Under the pieces are notes generated by a model. That model had not been told where the DNA came from, made no database searches, and saw only the letters and a program-made list of their open reading frames with translations. A stretch of 64,000 nt of DNA, taken from the NCBI GenBank assembly GCA_025363655.1, contig JANYDK010000140.1:1-64000 (forward strand), given 5' to 3'. The translations under genes were made by a program, and so were the position numbers. Below are positions 9,355-18,107 of this stretch, in pieces. This DNA comes from Deltaproteobacteria bacterium. Its GTDB lineage: Bacteria; Myxococcota_A; Polyangia; Polyangiales; JADJMO01. Every line of letters starts with the position of its first letter. Within the stretch, counting starts at the first letter, position 1.

Positions 9355-9650
9355 CCCTCGCGTGGTTGCTCTTCCGCATCGTGCTCTTCGTGGGCGGCCT
9401 CTACTTCGGCGTCGTCGTTGCGAGGCGTCGACGTGCCGCGCAAGCGGAGCTTCGCCAGACGCGCGACCAGGACCAGATCGCGCTCTTCCAGAAACCGCTC
9501 CCGCCACGTCCGAGCGTCGTCGTGCGGCCGATGCTTCGCGTCGCATGCGGCGCGTGCGGCGAGCTCTATCCGGAGAGCGAGCTGCGCGACGTTGGCGAGC
9601 GGTTCAAGAGATGCGACGGGTGCCTCGCCGACGACGCCCGGGAGGCTTGA
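9351..9650 (+). CDS. Single-pass membrane protein with Cys4 zinc-ribbon-like tail
   Basis: 99 residues, GTG start in a GTGA overlap with the upstream gene. One N-terminal transmembrane helix (about 3-22) is followed by a basic stretch and a C-terminal domain with two CxxC pairs (CGAC about 18 residues before CDGC), which would fit a small zinc ribbon on the cytoplasmic face. Partner and role are unknown. It closes the operon-like run that begins at the window edge. Confidence 0.6.
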   Translation: MTLAWLLFRIVLFVGGLYFGVVVARRRRAAQAELRQTRDQDQIALFQKPLPPRPSVVVRPMLRVACGACGELYPESELRDVGERFKRCDGCLADDAREA

Positions 9651-10057
9651 GGGCGGCGGACTCTTGGCGCGCCTGCTCGGGAGCCCCAATCGCCTAGAAT
9701 CTGCAGGATATCGACCTCCACGGCACACCGCAGAAGGGCTGGTCAAATGATGGAGCCGCGAAGATGCCGTTCTCTGGAATCACGCGACTCGTGAGCTCGA
9801 ACGGCCAGCCGACGACATCACGTACCTGAGAGAGGAGGGCTGACGGACGCCCGCTACGGCGGCTCCAGATTCGCCGGTGTCTGGGACAGGTCGCAGGGGG
9901 GCCCGATCGCTCGGAGGACCTTTCACGATCGCGACTCTCCAACTGGCCAGGGGCCGCGCTCCGCGCCGAACCGCTCTGCGAGGGTCGGCGAAGCGATGCT
10001 GGGGGCCAGCCGAGGTACAACGGCTGGTGTGACGGATGCACTTTTTTGATTCTGTAC
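9651..10057. other. Gap without a recognisable gene
   Basis: About 400 bases between the zinc-ribbon gene and tRNA-His. The frames open here are Arg-rich shadows without family resemblance, and I see no terminator with a T tract, no repeat and no clear promoter. Confidence 0.5.
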
Positions 10058-10134
10058 TGGGGTGACCGACGGGACTCGAACCCGCGACAACCTGAACCAC
10101 AATCAGGTGATCTACCAACTGATCTACGGCCACC
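10058..10134 (-). tRNA. tRNA-His(GTG)
   Basis: Read on the minus strand, the sequence folds as a complete cloverleaf. It has an encoded extra G at position -1 (base 10134), acceptor GTGGCCG paired with CGGTCAC, a GATC/GATC D stem and the anticodon stem CCTGA/TCAGG. The anticodon loop is TTGTGGT, giving anticodon GTG. The T arm is GCGGG-TTCGAGT-CCCGT, the discriminator is C, and CCA is encoded (10058-10060). The G-1/C73 pair is the identity element of histidine tRNA. hisS lies in the same window but 29 kb away. Confidence 0.95.
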
Positions 10135-10201
10135 AGAACGAAGGGCTACGAACCCTAGTCGCCACGGTGCCGACCCGCAAGCCCAGAGCGAAGATCGCGC
10201 G

Positions 10202-10930
10202 CTACGGCGGAATCGTCGGACCTGGCGCGACGGGAGCGCCACCACCCGGCGGAGGAGCGCCCGGCACGCCCGGCGTCGCCGAGGGACCGAACGTCGTCAG
10301 GAGCTGGAAGAGGTAGCGCTGGTGCGCGTGGCCGATGCCATCCCAAACAGGGGAGGGCATTCCCTTCATCATGCAGGAGACAGCCTTGGTGCGCTCTTTC
10401 TGCCCCATGGTCGCGCCGTCTTTGCCGGCTTTGACGATGAGCTTCTTCTTGTTGAAGCGGACCTCGACGAGCGTGTTGACGACCACCGCCGTCGCGCTCG
10501 GCGGCATGCACGAAGAGGCCTTCTCGGCGAGCTGCTTGGTGATCTGCTCTTCGATCACGGCGAGGTGATCGCACTTCTCCGGCGGCGTCTTGCCGGGTCC
10601 CGGGTCTTGGCACTTCAAGTAGAGCGGTTGACCGAAGGTGACGCTGCGGCCACCGGCGTCGATGGCGACCGTGCCGGCGTCGCCGAAGATGACCGTCGGC
10701 GGTCCGGCGTCGTCGCTGGCGTTCGAGAGCGACGCCGAGGCGCCAGCGTTTGGCGAAGGCTTTTTTCCGCGTCCCCAGATGAAGAGCGGCACCGCGACGA
10801 GGGCGACGCCGACCACCAGCGCGAGCGCAGCTTGGAGGCGCACGTCACGTTGCACGCGCCCGCCGATCGTGGCGGTGCGGCTGGAGGGTATCGACCCCTC
10901 GCGCGACGAAGGAGGACCTTTGTATGCCAT
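10202..10930 (-). CDS. Membrane-anchored exported protein, unknown
   Basis: 242 residues starting at the ATG at 10930 (MAYKGPP); the frame stays open upstream but would run into the pcrA promoter region. A basic N-terminal segment is followed by one transmembrane helix (about 33-51), a Ser/Ala/Asp linker, an extracytoplasmic domain with two Cys pairs (near LKCQDPG, EKCDHL, ASSCMPP and AVSCMMKG) and a Pro/Gly-rich tail. Four cysteines suggest disulfides in the periplasm. It is weakly reminiscent of myxobacterial AgmX/PglI-type C-terminal domains, but I cannot confirm that. It lies just upstream of tRNA-His on the same strand and diverges from pcrA. Confidence 0.6.
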   Translation of the reverse strand: MAYKGPPSSREGSIPSSRTATIGGRVQRDVRLQAALALVVGVALVAVPLFIWGRGKKPSPNAGASASLSNASDDAGPPTVIFGDAGTVAIDAGGRSVTFGQPLYLKCQDPGPGKTPPEKCDHLAVIEEQITKQLAEKASSCMPPSATAVVVNTLVEVRFNKKKLIVKAGKDGATMGQKERTKAVSCMMKGMPSPVWDGIGHAHQRYLFQLLTTFGPSATPGVPGAPPPGGGAPVAPGPTIPP

Positions 10931-11092
10931 GAGCCGGAGCGGGGGCGGGTGAATAGCCCCTCGTCTCGCGTACAGCAACGCGCAGCGGAGGTGGCGAAGT
11001 CCGAAAGGTCGATTTCGCTCCTCGCGCTCCTCGCCCGAGGTTCGAGCGCTCTCGCCCCGCGCGGCGTCGGCTGCTACGCACCCTGAACGCCC

Positions 11093-13582
11093 GTGGCGCT
11101 CACCGCCGACGATCTCAACGAACCGCAGCTGGACGCGGTCGCCCACGTCGAGGGGCCTCTCCTCGTCTTCGCTGGCGCGGGGAGCGGCAAAACGCGCGTC
11201 ATCACCTATCGCATCGCCAACCTCTTGGTGACGCACCGGGTGCCGCCCTACCGAATCCTCGCCGTCACCTTCACCAACAAGGCGGCGCAGGAGATGCGCT
11301 CACGGCTCGACGCGCTCGTCGGCCCGACGTTGGCGCGCGACCTCTGGGTCGGCACCTTCCACGCGACCTGCGCCAAGCTCTTGCGCCGGTACGCCGAGGT
11401 CACCGACGTCAGCAAGAACTTCGTCATCTACGACGACGCCGATCAGCGCAGCGTGGTGAATCGCGTCGTCAAAGAGCTGGGGCTCGACGACAAGCGCTAC
11501 CCGCCGCGTCAGCTGCTCTCGGCGATTCACTCGCACAAGCAAGAAGGCCGTCGGCCGGAGGACGTCGATCAGGACGGCTATTTCGACGAGGCGGTGGTGA
11601 AGGTCTTCGAGGGCTACGAGAAGCAGCTTCGGGCCTGCAACGCCTGCGATTTCGACGATCTGCTCCTGCACGTGCTCCGCCTCGCCGAGCATCCGGGGCC
11701 GGGCGAGGTGGCTTTTCCTGGTGACGATCCGGCGCCCGACGACGCGCGCGCACGGGCCGGTGCCGCCCTTCGCGCGCAGTTTCGCTATGTGCTGGTCGAC
11801 GAGTTCCAGGACACCAACGCCGTGCAATATCGGCTCGTTCGTGCGCTCGTTCGCGATCAGCAGAACGGCGGCAACCTCGCGGTGGTCGGCGACGACGATC
11901 AGAGCATCTACCGGTGGCGCGGCGCCGACGTGCGCAACATCCGCCATTTCTCGCAAGACTTCCCGAGCGCGCACGTGGTTCGCCTGGAGCAGAACTATCG
12001 CTCGACCGCGCGCATCGTCCGCGCCGCGCTCGGCGTCATCTCTCCCAGTCGGCAGCGCGTCCCGAAGGAGCTGTGGACGGCGAACGAAGACGGCGAGCTC
12101 ATCGAAATCCGCTCTGCCGCCGACGAGCGCGACGAGGCCAGTCAGGTCGTCTCGCTCATCAAGGCGCGCGTCCGCGAGGGGTGGGCCAATCGCGAGCAGG
12201 CGGTGCTCTATCGCACCCACGCGCAGTCACGCGTCCTCGAAGAGACGTTCCGCCGCGAGCGCGTGCCTTACAAAATCATCGGCGGATTGCGCTTCTTCGA
12301 GCGCGCCGAGGTGAAGGATTTGCTCGCGTACCTGCGCATCGTCGCCAACCCCAAGAGCGACGTCGACTTGGTCCGCGTCATCAACACGCCGGCACGCGGC
12401 ATCGGCAACACCACCATCGATCGCATCGTCTCGGTCGCCGAGCGCGAACGCATCACCCTCCTCGAGTCGGTGCGCGCCATCACCCGCGGCAACGTCGAGA
12501 GCGACGTGCCGGCTGCGGGTCGCCGTCGCCTCGCGGTCTTCCTCGAGATCGTCGACGACCTCGTCGATCACTCGGTGCAGAACATGCCGCCGAGCGAGCT
12601 CGCCTCGCGCGCCGTCGAGCGCAGCGGCTATCACAAGGCGCTCGAAGACGAGGGCACCGACGAGGCGGCGACGCGGCTGCAAAACCTCGCCGAGCTCGTC
12701 GGATCGATCCGCGACTACGAAGAGACCGCGCGCGCCGCAGGAAGCGCACCCTCGATCACCGGCTTCCTCGAACAGGCCGCGCTCGTCTCCGCCGGCGACG
12801 AAAAATCGACCGGCGCCGCGCCCGACGACGTCGTCACGATGATGACCGTGCACGCGGCGAAAGGCCTGGAATTCAGGGCCGTTCTCATCACCGGCCTCGA
12901 GGACGAGCTCTTCCCCTTCAAAGGCGCGCGCGCTACCGCGAACACACTCGACGACGATCGGCCCTCGCTCCAACCTGGCGGCGCGCTCACGGAGGATGAA
13001 GAAGATCTCGAGGAAGAGCGGCGCCTCGCCTACGTCGCCATCACCCGCGCGCGCGAGCTCTTGACGCTCTTCCACGCCTCGCAGCGGACGGTCTTCGGCC
13101 AGACGCGCTGGGGTCGTCCGAGCACCTTCCTCCGCGATCTCCCGAAGGACGACGTGCAGCAGGTGGCCTCGTCACGCCGCGATTTCGTGCCTCGATCGGG
13201 TTGGGGCGCGGCGTCGCCTCCGAGCAGTCGTCAGCGCACGCCGTTCACGCATCCGCAAGCGCGCACCTCGTCGATTCCACCGCCGAGTCCCTCCGCGAGA
13301 TCGGGTGAGCAGAGCGCGTTTTCGTTCGGTCCCAAGGCGAGCGCACCGCCGGGTGCTTCGCGTGCACCAGGAGAGCGCTTCGTCGAGCTCGACGACGACG
13401 TCTCTCGTCATGACGATGACAGCCCGAGCAGCTCGAGCGCACGCTTCGTCCGCCACAAACGCTTCGGTCGCGGCCGAGTGCTCGAGGTCGTCGACGACGG
13501 CGCCGATCCCAAAATCGTCGCCGAATTCCCCGGCTGGGGCCGCATGACGGTGCTCCAACGCTTCCTCGAAATCGAGCGCTGA
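11093..13582 (+). CDS. pcrA: UvrD/PcrA-family DNA helicase
   Basis: 829 residues, GTG start. A superfamily 1A helicase: Q motif LNEPQLDAV, Walker A AGAGSGKT (27-34), motif II DEFQDTN (about 236-242), motif III GDDDQSIYRWRGAD, motif IV QNYRST and motif VI VAITRARE near residue 650. After the motor there is a low-complexity Ser/Pro linker, then a C-terminal Tudor-like domain (RHKRFGRGRVLEV... ending GRMTVLQRFLEIE) that in PcrA/UvrD contacts RNA polymerase. It unwinds DNA in nucleotide-excision repair and removes stalled polymerase or RecA filaments. The length is slightly above the usual 720-780 because of the linker. Single gene, convergent with the cNMP-binding gene. Confidence 0.93.
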   Translation: MALTADDLNEPQLDAVAHVEGPLLVFAGAGSGKTRVITYRIANLLVTHRVPPYRILAVTFTNKAAQEMRSRLDALVGPTLARDLWVGTFHATCAKLLRRYAEVTDVSKNFVIYDDADQRSVVNRVVKELGLDDKRYPPRQLLSAIHSHKQEGRRPEDVDQDGYFDEAVVKVFEGYEKQLRACNACDFDDLLLHVLRLAEHPGPGEVAFPGDDPAPDDARARAGAALRAQFRYVLVDEFQDTNAVQYRLVRALVRDQQNGGNLAVVGDDDQSIYRWRGADVRNIRHFSQDFPSAHVVRLEQNYRSTARIVRAALGVISPSRQRVPKELWTANEDGELIEIRSAADERDEASQVVSLIKARVREGWANREQAVLYRTHAQSRVLEETFRRERVPYKIIGGLRFFERAEVKDLLAYLRIVANPKSDVDLVRVINTPARGIGNTTIDRIVSVAERERITLLESVRAITRGNVESDVPAAGRRRLAVFLEIVDDLVDHSVQNMPPSELASRAVERSGYHKALEDEGTDEAATRLQNLAELVGSIRDYEETARAAGSAPSITGFLEQAALVSAGDEKSTGAAPDDVVTMMTVHAAKGLEFRAVLITGLEDELFPFKGARATANTLDDDRPSLQPGGALTEDEEDLEEERRLAYVAITRARELLTLFHASQRTVFGQTRWGRPSTFLRDLPKDDVQQVASSRRDFVPRSGWGAASPPSSRQRTPFTHPQARTSSIPPPSPSARSGEQSAFSFGPKASAPPGASRAPGERFVELDDDVSRHDDDSPSSSSARFVRHKRFGRGRVLEVVDDGADPKIVAEFPGWGRMTVLQRFLEIER

Positions 13583-13585
13583 GCA

Positions 13586-13610
13586 GGGCCCCCGGCGACG
13601 GCCGGGGATG
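13586..13610 (+). repeat. Palindromic intergenic repeat, copy 1
   Basis: A 25-base GC palindrome (core CCCCGGCGACGGCCGGGG) three bases after the pcrA stop, in the convergent gap before the cNMP-binding gene. A copy differing at one base, in opposite orientation, sits at 26237-26261, also between convergent genes. It can form a stable hairpin on either strand but has no T tract. Confidence 0.6.
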
Positions 13611-13651
13611 TGACCATCTAGTTCGAAATCGGAGCGGCCCCGTGCGACAGC

Positions 13652-14518
13652 TCACACCACGAAATCGAGCATCTGCACGCGCGTGAGGTGCTCGCCGAGG
13701 TTGCCGGCGTACTCCTCGATGAGCATGTCGAGCTTGAGCGTGAGGCCGTCGTCGCCGTTCTTCTCGAGCTTGCCGCTGACCGGAATCTCCTTGCCCGGAA
13801 GCACGAGGACGCAGGTGAGCGCCTCTCCGACCGCGAGCTTGGCGTCGCCCTTCGCGAGGTGGAGATGGCCGTCGGACATTTCGTGGACCGTGACCAGCTT
13901 GCCGTCGTCGAGGCGCACCATCGTCGAGAGCGCGTGCTTCGGTGCGACGCGGTAGTGACCACGGCGGTTGTGTTCGATGAGCTCGTCGAGCTGCTCGACC
14001 ATCGCCGTCGAGATCGTCGTCTCCGGCGCCTCGAGCACGGTCTCGCGCAGCTTCTTCATCGCCTTCTGCGTACGCACGAGGTTCTTCCTCATGTCGTCGA
14101 GGCGCAGCTCGTCGCGACGGACCTTGTCGGCGACGATGCCGAGGAGGTTGTGATAAAACGGGAAGGCGACGTCGCCGTGATCTTCGAAGAATTGCAGTAG
14201 TTTCGGCACCGCGACGCGCCACACTTCGGAGGGCGCGCTCACCGTCGCCGTCGTTCGACGCGGCAGGCCGGTGATGGCCCCGAGCTCACCGATCGGCGCG
14301 ATCGGCGCGAGACGGAAGCGCGGCTCACCTTCGTGGGTGAGCGTCACCTCGCCGGCCACGAGCAGCAGCAAGTGCGAGGGCACGTCGCCGGCGCGGAAGA
14401 GCACTTCGCCTTCTTTCGGGCTGGTGCGCTCGAAGACCTCGATCAGCTGCGCGAGGTGCGCGTCGTTGATGCCGTGGAAGAGAGGGATGCTGCGGAGGTT
14501 CGCGGGCGTCGTCGACAT
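13652..14518 (-). CDS. Cyclic-nucleotide-binding protein with PilZ-like C-terminal domain
   Basis: 288 residues from the ATG at 14518. Residues about 8-125 form a CRP-type cNMP-binding barrel (IPLFHGIND, LLLVAGEVTL, PIGELGAITGLPRRTTATV), including the GELGAIT phosphate-cassette region. A helical linker of about 55 residues follows. The last 110 residues look like a PilZ-type beta barrel: an RxxxR pair at NRRGHYR, then VTVHEMSDGHLHLAKG where PilZ would have (D/N)xSxxG. The second motif is one residue short, so c-di-GMP binding is doubtful. No helix-turn-helix is present, so it is not a CRP transcription factor. A two-nucleotide sensor or effector role is inference. Confidence 0.75.
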   Translation of the reverse strand: MSTTPANLRSIPLFHGINDAHLAQLIEVFERTSPKEGEVLFRAGDVPSHLLLLVAGEVTLTHEGEPRFRLAPIAPIGELGAITGLPRRTTATVSAPSEVWRVAVPKLLQFFEDHGDVAFPFYHNLLGIVADKVRRDELRLDDMRKNLVRTQKAMKKLRETVLEAPETTISTAMVEQLDELIEHNRRGHYRVAPKHALSTMVRLDDGKLVTVHEMSDGHLHLAKGDAKLAVGEALTCVLVLPGKEIPVSGKLEKNGDDGLTLKLDMLIEEYAGNLGEHLTRVQMLDFVV

Positions 14519-14576
14519 GGGGGCGGAAGGATGTCACGAAGCCCTCGCCCACCACAACGCCGCGAAGTGCCGTCGC

Positions 14577-16334
14577 TCATTTCACGGTGATCGTCTTCGG
14601 CGCGCCGTCGCAACCGCCGCCTTCTTTCGCGAGGAGCTCACGCCAAGCGTCGCGCACGCGGGTCGACGAGGTCGCGCTCTTCGTGCAGGTGATGCCGTTC
14701 ATCATCCCGTCGCCACCCCAGAGGAGGAAATCGGGGATCGCGAGCCAAATCGGCGCGTCGTCGGAGAGCTTCTCTTTGGCGCCGTCGATCTCGACGCTGT
14801 CGATGGCCAAGCGACCGCCCTCGATGCGCAGGAGCGTGACGTGCGCGCCGGCGATGCCGAAGGGAAAGCGCTCGGTGACCGACGCCTTGTTGATCGAATT
14901 GGCGAGCACTTTCTTCAACCCACCGAGCGTGGTGCCGCACGCGGCGACGGCGTTCTCGAAGGGAAACGCGGCGAAGAGCTCGGAGTACCGCAGCGGCCCC
15001 GGGAGCAGCGGCGCACGCAGCCCGCCCGAGTTCACCACCGCCACCACCGGCACGTCCTTGGGCGGCGGCGCGGCGTCGCCGACGTGGAGCATGACCGCGC
15101 GTGCGACCTGCTCGCCGAAGGCGGTGCCGTTGAGGCCTTGCGGGAGACACGTCTTCGTCAGCGTGGTGACCTCCGCGTCGGCCTGCGATTTCACCTTCGA
15201 GAGCCACGGATCGATCGCCTTCTGCACGTCGCGGCCGAGCTGACTGATCGGCGGCGTCGTCGACATCGCGACGTGTCGCTCGATCGTGGTGAGCGTGGCG
15301 AGCTTGGCGAGCTTGGCGAGCGCCGCGAACGAGGCCTTCGCGCCCTTCGGTGCGCAGTAGCGGATGCGCGTGAGCCCGACGCCGTGTTGACTGCTGGAGA
15401 CGATGGGCACGCCGCGCACTCGACCGAGGAGCCACGCGTGGCGATGCCCGGCGACGACGAGATCAGGCTTGTCCGCGCCGAGCGAGTCGAGCAGCGACGC
15501 GATCTCGCCGACTCGAGAATTTCCCTGCGGATCTTTCGGATCGTCGAGCACCTGCGGGAGCTCGCCCTCGAGGCTGGCGTGGGCGAGGAGGACGACGGGA
15601 AAGGCGCCGGCCGCGCGCAGCTTTCGAATCTCGTCGCCGACGCGCGCCGTCGCTCCGAGCGCGAACTCGAGATCGTCGACGTTCGGCTTGAGCGTCGTCG
15701 TCGGCGTCTCTTTGGTGGTGTAGCCGACCACGCCGACCGAGAAACCGTTGCGCTCGATACGCACACTGGGCTTGAATTTAGGCCAATTCAGCGCGTGCTT
15801 GTCCTTCGCCTCGATGTTGGCGGCGACGAAGGGGAAGGGGGCGCTCTCCATCCGCGCTTGCAGCGCGCCCCGCGGACCGTTGGCATCGTCGGCGGCGCCG
15901 GGCTGGGCGACCACCTTCTCGTAACCGACGGGACCGAAGTCGAACTCGTGGTTGCCGATGGCCGCGGCGTCGACTCCGATCACGCGATAGGCGTCGATGA
16001 TTGGCGCCCCTTCGGCGAGCGTCGACTCGAGCGGACCGGTGAAGAGATCGCCGGCGTCGAGCACCACCACCGTGTCGCCGGTGCGCCTGATGGCGTCGAC
16101 CTGATCGGCGAGCGCGACCACGCCGCCGACCGGCACGCGTCCGGTGTCGACCACCGATTCGTCGGGCACGAGCGTGCCGTGCATGTCGTTCCAGGCGACG
16201 ATGGAGAGACACTGGCCGTCGCTGCTCATCGCTGGCGCCGGCGCTGTCCTTGGAGCCGCGCGGCGCTTGCACGCGGGCGTGACGAACGAGAGGGAAATTG
16301 CCAGCGCGGCGAGCGCGAATCGACCCCGGTGCAT
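14577..16334 (-). CDS. 5'-nucleotidase / UDP-sugar hydrolase-type metallophosphoesterase
   Basis: 585 residues from the ATG at 16334 (MHRGRFAL), chosen because a lipoprotein-like signal (LSFVTPAC) follows directly. The calcineurin-like metal motifs are complete: WNDMHG, DAGDLFTG, IGNHEFDFG, LLAHASLEG and GHRHAW. The C-terminal 5'-nucleotidase substrate domain is marked by NSGGLR and a PFEN segment. Such enzymes hydrolyse nucleotides or UDP-sugars outside the cytoplasm and recover nucleosides and phosphate. The lipobox is imperfect (Thr at -3), so lipidation is uncertain, but export is likely. Transcribed singly, divergent from the SRPBCC gene. Confidence 0.88.
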   Translation of the reverse strand: MHRGRFALAALAISLSFVTPACKRRAAPRTAPAPAMSSDGQCLSIVAWNDMHGTLVPDESVVDTGRVPVGGVVALADQVDAIRRTGDTVVVLDAGDLFTGPLESTLAEGAPIIDAYRVIGVDAAAIGNHEFDFGPVGYEKVVAQPGAADDANGPRGALQARMESAPFPFVAANIEAKDKHALNWPKFKPSVRIERNGFSVGVVGYTTKETPTTTLKPNVDDLEFALGATARVGDEIRKLRAAGAFPVVLLAHASLEGELPQVLDDPKDPQGNSRVGEIASLLDSLGADKPDLVVAGHRHAWLLGRVRGVPIVSSSQHGVGLTRIRYCAPKGAKASFAALAKLAKLATLTTIERHVAMSTTPPISQLGRDVQKAIDPWLSKVKSQADAEVTTLTKTCLPQGLNGTAFGEQVARAVMLHVGDAAPPPKDVPVVAVVNSGGLRAPLLPGPLRYSELFAAFPFENAVAACGTTLGGLKKVLANSINKASVTERFPFGIAGAHVTLLRIEGGRLAIDSVEIDGAKEKLSDDAPIWLAIPDFLLWGGDGMMNGITCTKSATSSTRVRDAWRELLAKEGGGCDGAPKTITVK

Positions 16335-16483
16335 GTCGCGGCGCAACCTAGCATGAGTGTCGCGATGCGAGCGGACACCGAGACAAGAGGCGTCTTCATC
16401 CACGAATTCGCACGAATTCGCGACGTGAGGGCCATGCGAGAAGGCGAGTCGACATCGCACCTCCGAGTGCTTTCCTTCAGGCC

Positions 16484-17020
16484 ATGACCGTCATGACCGC
16501 AACCTCGCAGTCCGAGGCCGCACCGCGCGGTCCAACCCGTGCGGCGCGACGTACGTACACCTTCGCCCGCTCGACCGATCTGGCCGCCTCCGCCGAGCGC
16601 GTTTGGCGCTTCGTGACGACGATGCAGGGCGTGAACCACGAGCTGCATCCGCTCGTGCACATGACGGCGCCACGCGAGGCGACCGGCCTCGACATCAGCG
16701 CCGCGCCCACCGGGGTGAAGCTCTTCCGAAGCTTCGTCCTCGCCTTCTTCGTCTTCCCCATCGACTACGACGACATCCACCTCGCCCAGGTCGATCGCGC
16801 GCCGCCCTACGGCTTCGTCGAGACCTCGACGATGTTCACGCAGCGCACCTGGCGTCACGAGCGCGTCGTCGAACCACTCGGCGAGGTCACCTCCCGCGTC
16901 ACCGATCGCATCACCTTCGAGCCCCGCATCGCCCTCCTCGGCGGCCTCTTCGCGATGATGTTCGAAATGGCCTTCGCCCATCGTCATCGCCGTCTGGCGA
17001 AGACCTTCGGCCGCGTCTGA
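16484..17020 (+). CDS. SRPBCC-like ligand-binding protein
   Basis: 178 residues. After about 30 polar residues, the pattern YTFARSTDLAASAERVWRFV followed by a curved beta sheet and a long C-terminal helix (LGGLFAMMFEMAFAHRHRRLAKTF) is that of the START/SRPBCC fold, similar to polyketide-cyclase or ligand-binding SRPBCC proteins. The C-terminal HRHRR segment is as in that family. No catalytic residues can be named and the ligand is unknown. Its stop abuts the 3' end of the oppositely transcribed gene at 17021 with no gap. A second ATG at 16493 is an alternative start. Confidence 0.6.
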   Translation: MTVMTATSQSEAAPRGPTRAARRTYTFARSTDLAASAERVWRFVTTMQGVNHELHPLVHMTAPREATGLDISAAPTGVKLFRSFVLAFFVFPIDYDDIHLAQVDRAPPYGFVETSTMFTQRTWRHERVVEPLGEVTSRVTDRITFEPRIALLGGLFAMMFEMAFAHRHRRLAKTFGRV

Positions 17021-18019
17021 CTAGAGCTTCGCGCCGCGCAAGAGGAGCGCGATGGTGACGTACTCTTCGGCCGTTTTTTTCGGCCCCGGAGAGTCGGTGA
17101 GGTGTCGATACGTGGCCTTCACCTTGCGTCTCTTGTAGCTGGTGTAGAGCGATTGCGGACCACTCGAAGGCAGCCACGAGTCGCCAGTGCGACCGAGGAC
17201 GGTCTTCGCTTCTTCGACGCTGACGACGCCGCGACCGTCTTCGTCGAGGTGCTCGCGCAGCTTCTCGATCTCTTCGTGGGCGATGCCGAAGAGGAACTCC
17301 TCGAAGGCCTGCCGCTCTTCGTCGCCGACGCCGTCGCCGGCGAAGTAGTCGACGAAGCGCGGATCGCAGCGCGCCTGTACGAGACGGAAGAACTCCTGCG
17401 TACCGCGCATCGTCCCCAGCACCGGACGCACTTGGTTGCGCGCCTGCCAAATCGACTCGAGCACCGGCGCGAAGTCGTCGATCTCCGCGGTGAGCCTGTT
17501 TTCCCAGATGTCGTAGAGCGCGCGCGCCGCTCGATGACGCACGTCGGGGGTGCCGTGGACGTCGGTGGCGATGGCGAGGAAGAGCTCCTCGGCGAGCTTG
17601 CTGTAGATGGACTGGCCGATCTCGTCTTGCACGCGATCGTAGAGAGCTCCCGCGGAGAGGGTCTCGAGCGCATAGCCGATGGCCTTGAAGAAATTGATCT
17701 TGGCGATCAGGTAGGCCTGCCCGAAGACGACCTTGGTCGGGACGTGCAGCTCGACGTCGTACTCGGGCACGCGGCAGAGCGCGTCGACCAACGTCTCTTC
17801 GGAAAATGCGCCGCGCTGGCGCGATTTCAAGGAGCTCGCCAGCGAAGGCGAGACGCGCACGAGGTCGGCCGAGCGGGCGAGACGCACGAGGAACTCGCGC
17901 AGACCCGCGGCATGCTCCGGATCGACCGCCGCCACCTCGTCGATGGCTGCGACGATCAGCGAGCCCTCGGCATCGTCCAGAAAGAACAAATCGGGCGCCG
18001 TCTCTGGGTCCACGGACAC
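17021..18019 (-). CDS. Conserved hypothetical with an EF-hand-like loop
   Basis: About 332 residues from a GTG at 18019; an ATG at 18058 would add 13 residues and is preceded by a purine-rich stretch, so the start is unsettled. The protein is acidic and predicted largely helical, without signal or membrane segment. Near residues 265-280 the string DEDGRGVVSVEE fits the 12-residue EF-hand calcium loop (acidic at 1 and 3, Gly at 6, Val at 8, Ser at 9, Glu at 12), with Arg at position 5. The following PSSGPQSLYTSYKRRKVKA region is basic. I recognise no enzyme family. It diverges from lpdA, sharing a gap of about 90 bases. Confidence 0.6.
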   Translation of the reverse strand: MSVDPETAPDLFFLDDAEGSLIVAAIDEVAAVDPEHAAGLREFLVRLARSADLVRVSPSLASSLKSRQRGAFSEETLVDALCRVPEYDVELHVPTKVVFGQAYLIAKINFFKAIGYALETLSAGALYDRVQDEIGQSIYSKLAEELFLAIATDVHGTPDVRHRAARALYDIWENRLTAEIDDFAPVLESIWQARNQVRPVLGTMRGTQEFFRLVQARCDPRFVDYFAGDGVGDEERQAFEEFLFGIAHEEIEKLREHLDEDGRGVVSVEEAKTVLGRTGDSWLPSSGPQSLYTSYKRRKVKATYRHLTDSPGPKKTAEEYVTIALLLRGAKL

Positions 18020-18107
18020 GCATGTTAGCGCGATGCGGCGCTCCTGGCAGGCACCCATCCCCGACCCTACATCCCCAACCCGACGCGTGCTAACGGAGGG
18101 CACCCTC

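Noticed and set aside
10046-11086. Long + strand open frame overlapping tRNA-His and the membrane-anchored protein gene
   Set aside because: It reads through a tRNA and the opposite strand has a protein with a proper membrane helix; the frame is Arg-rich without family features.
14271-16487. 738-codon + strand open frame opposite the 5'-nucleotidase
   Set aside because: Product is Arg/Glu/Asp-rich antisense of a gene with complete catalytic motifs; long antisense frames are expected at this GC content.
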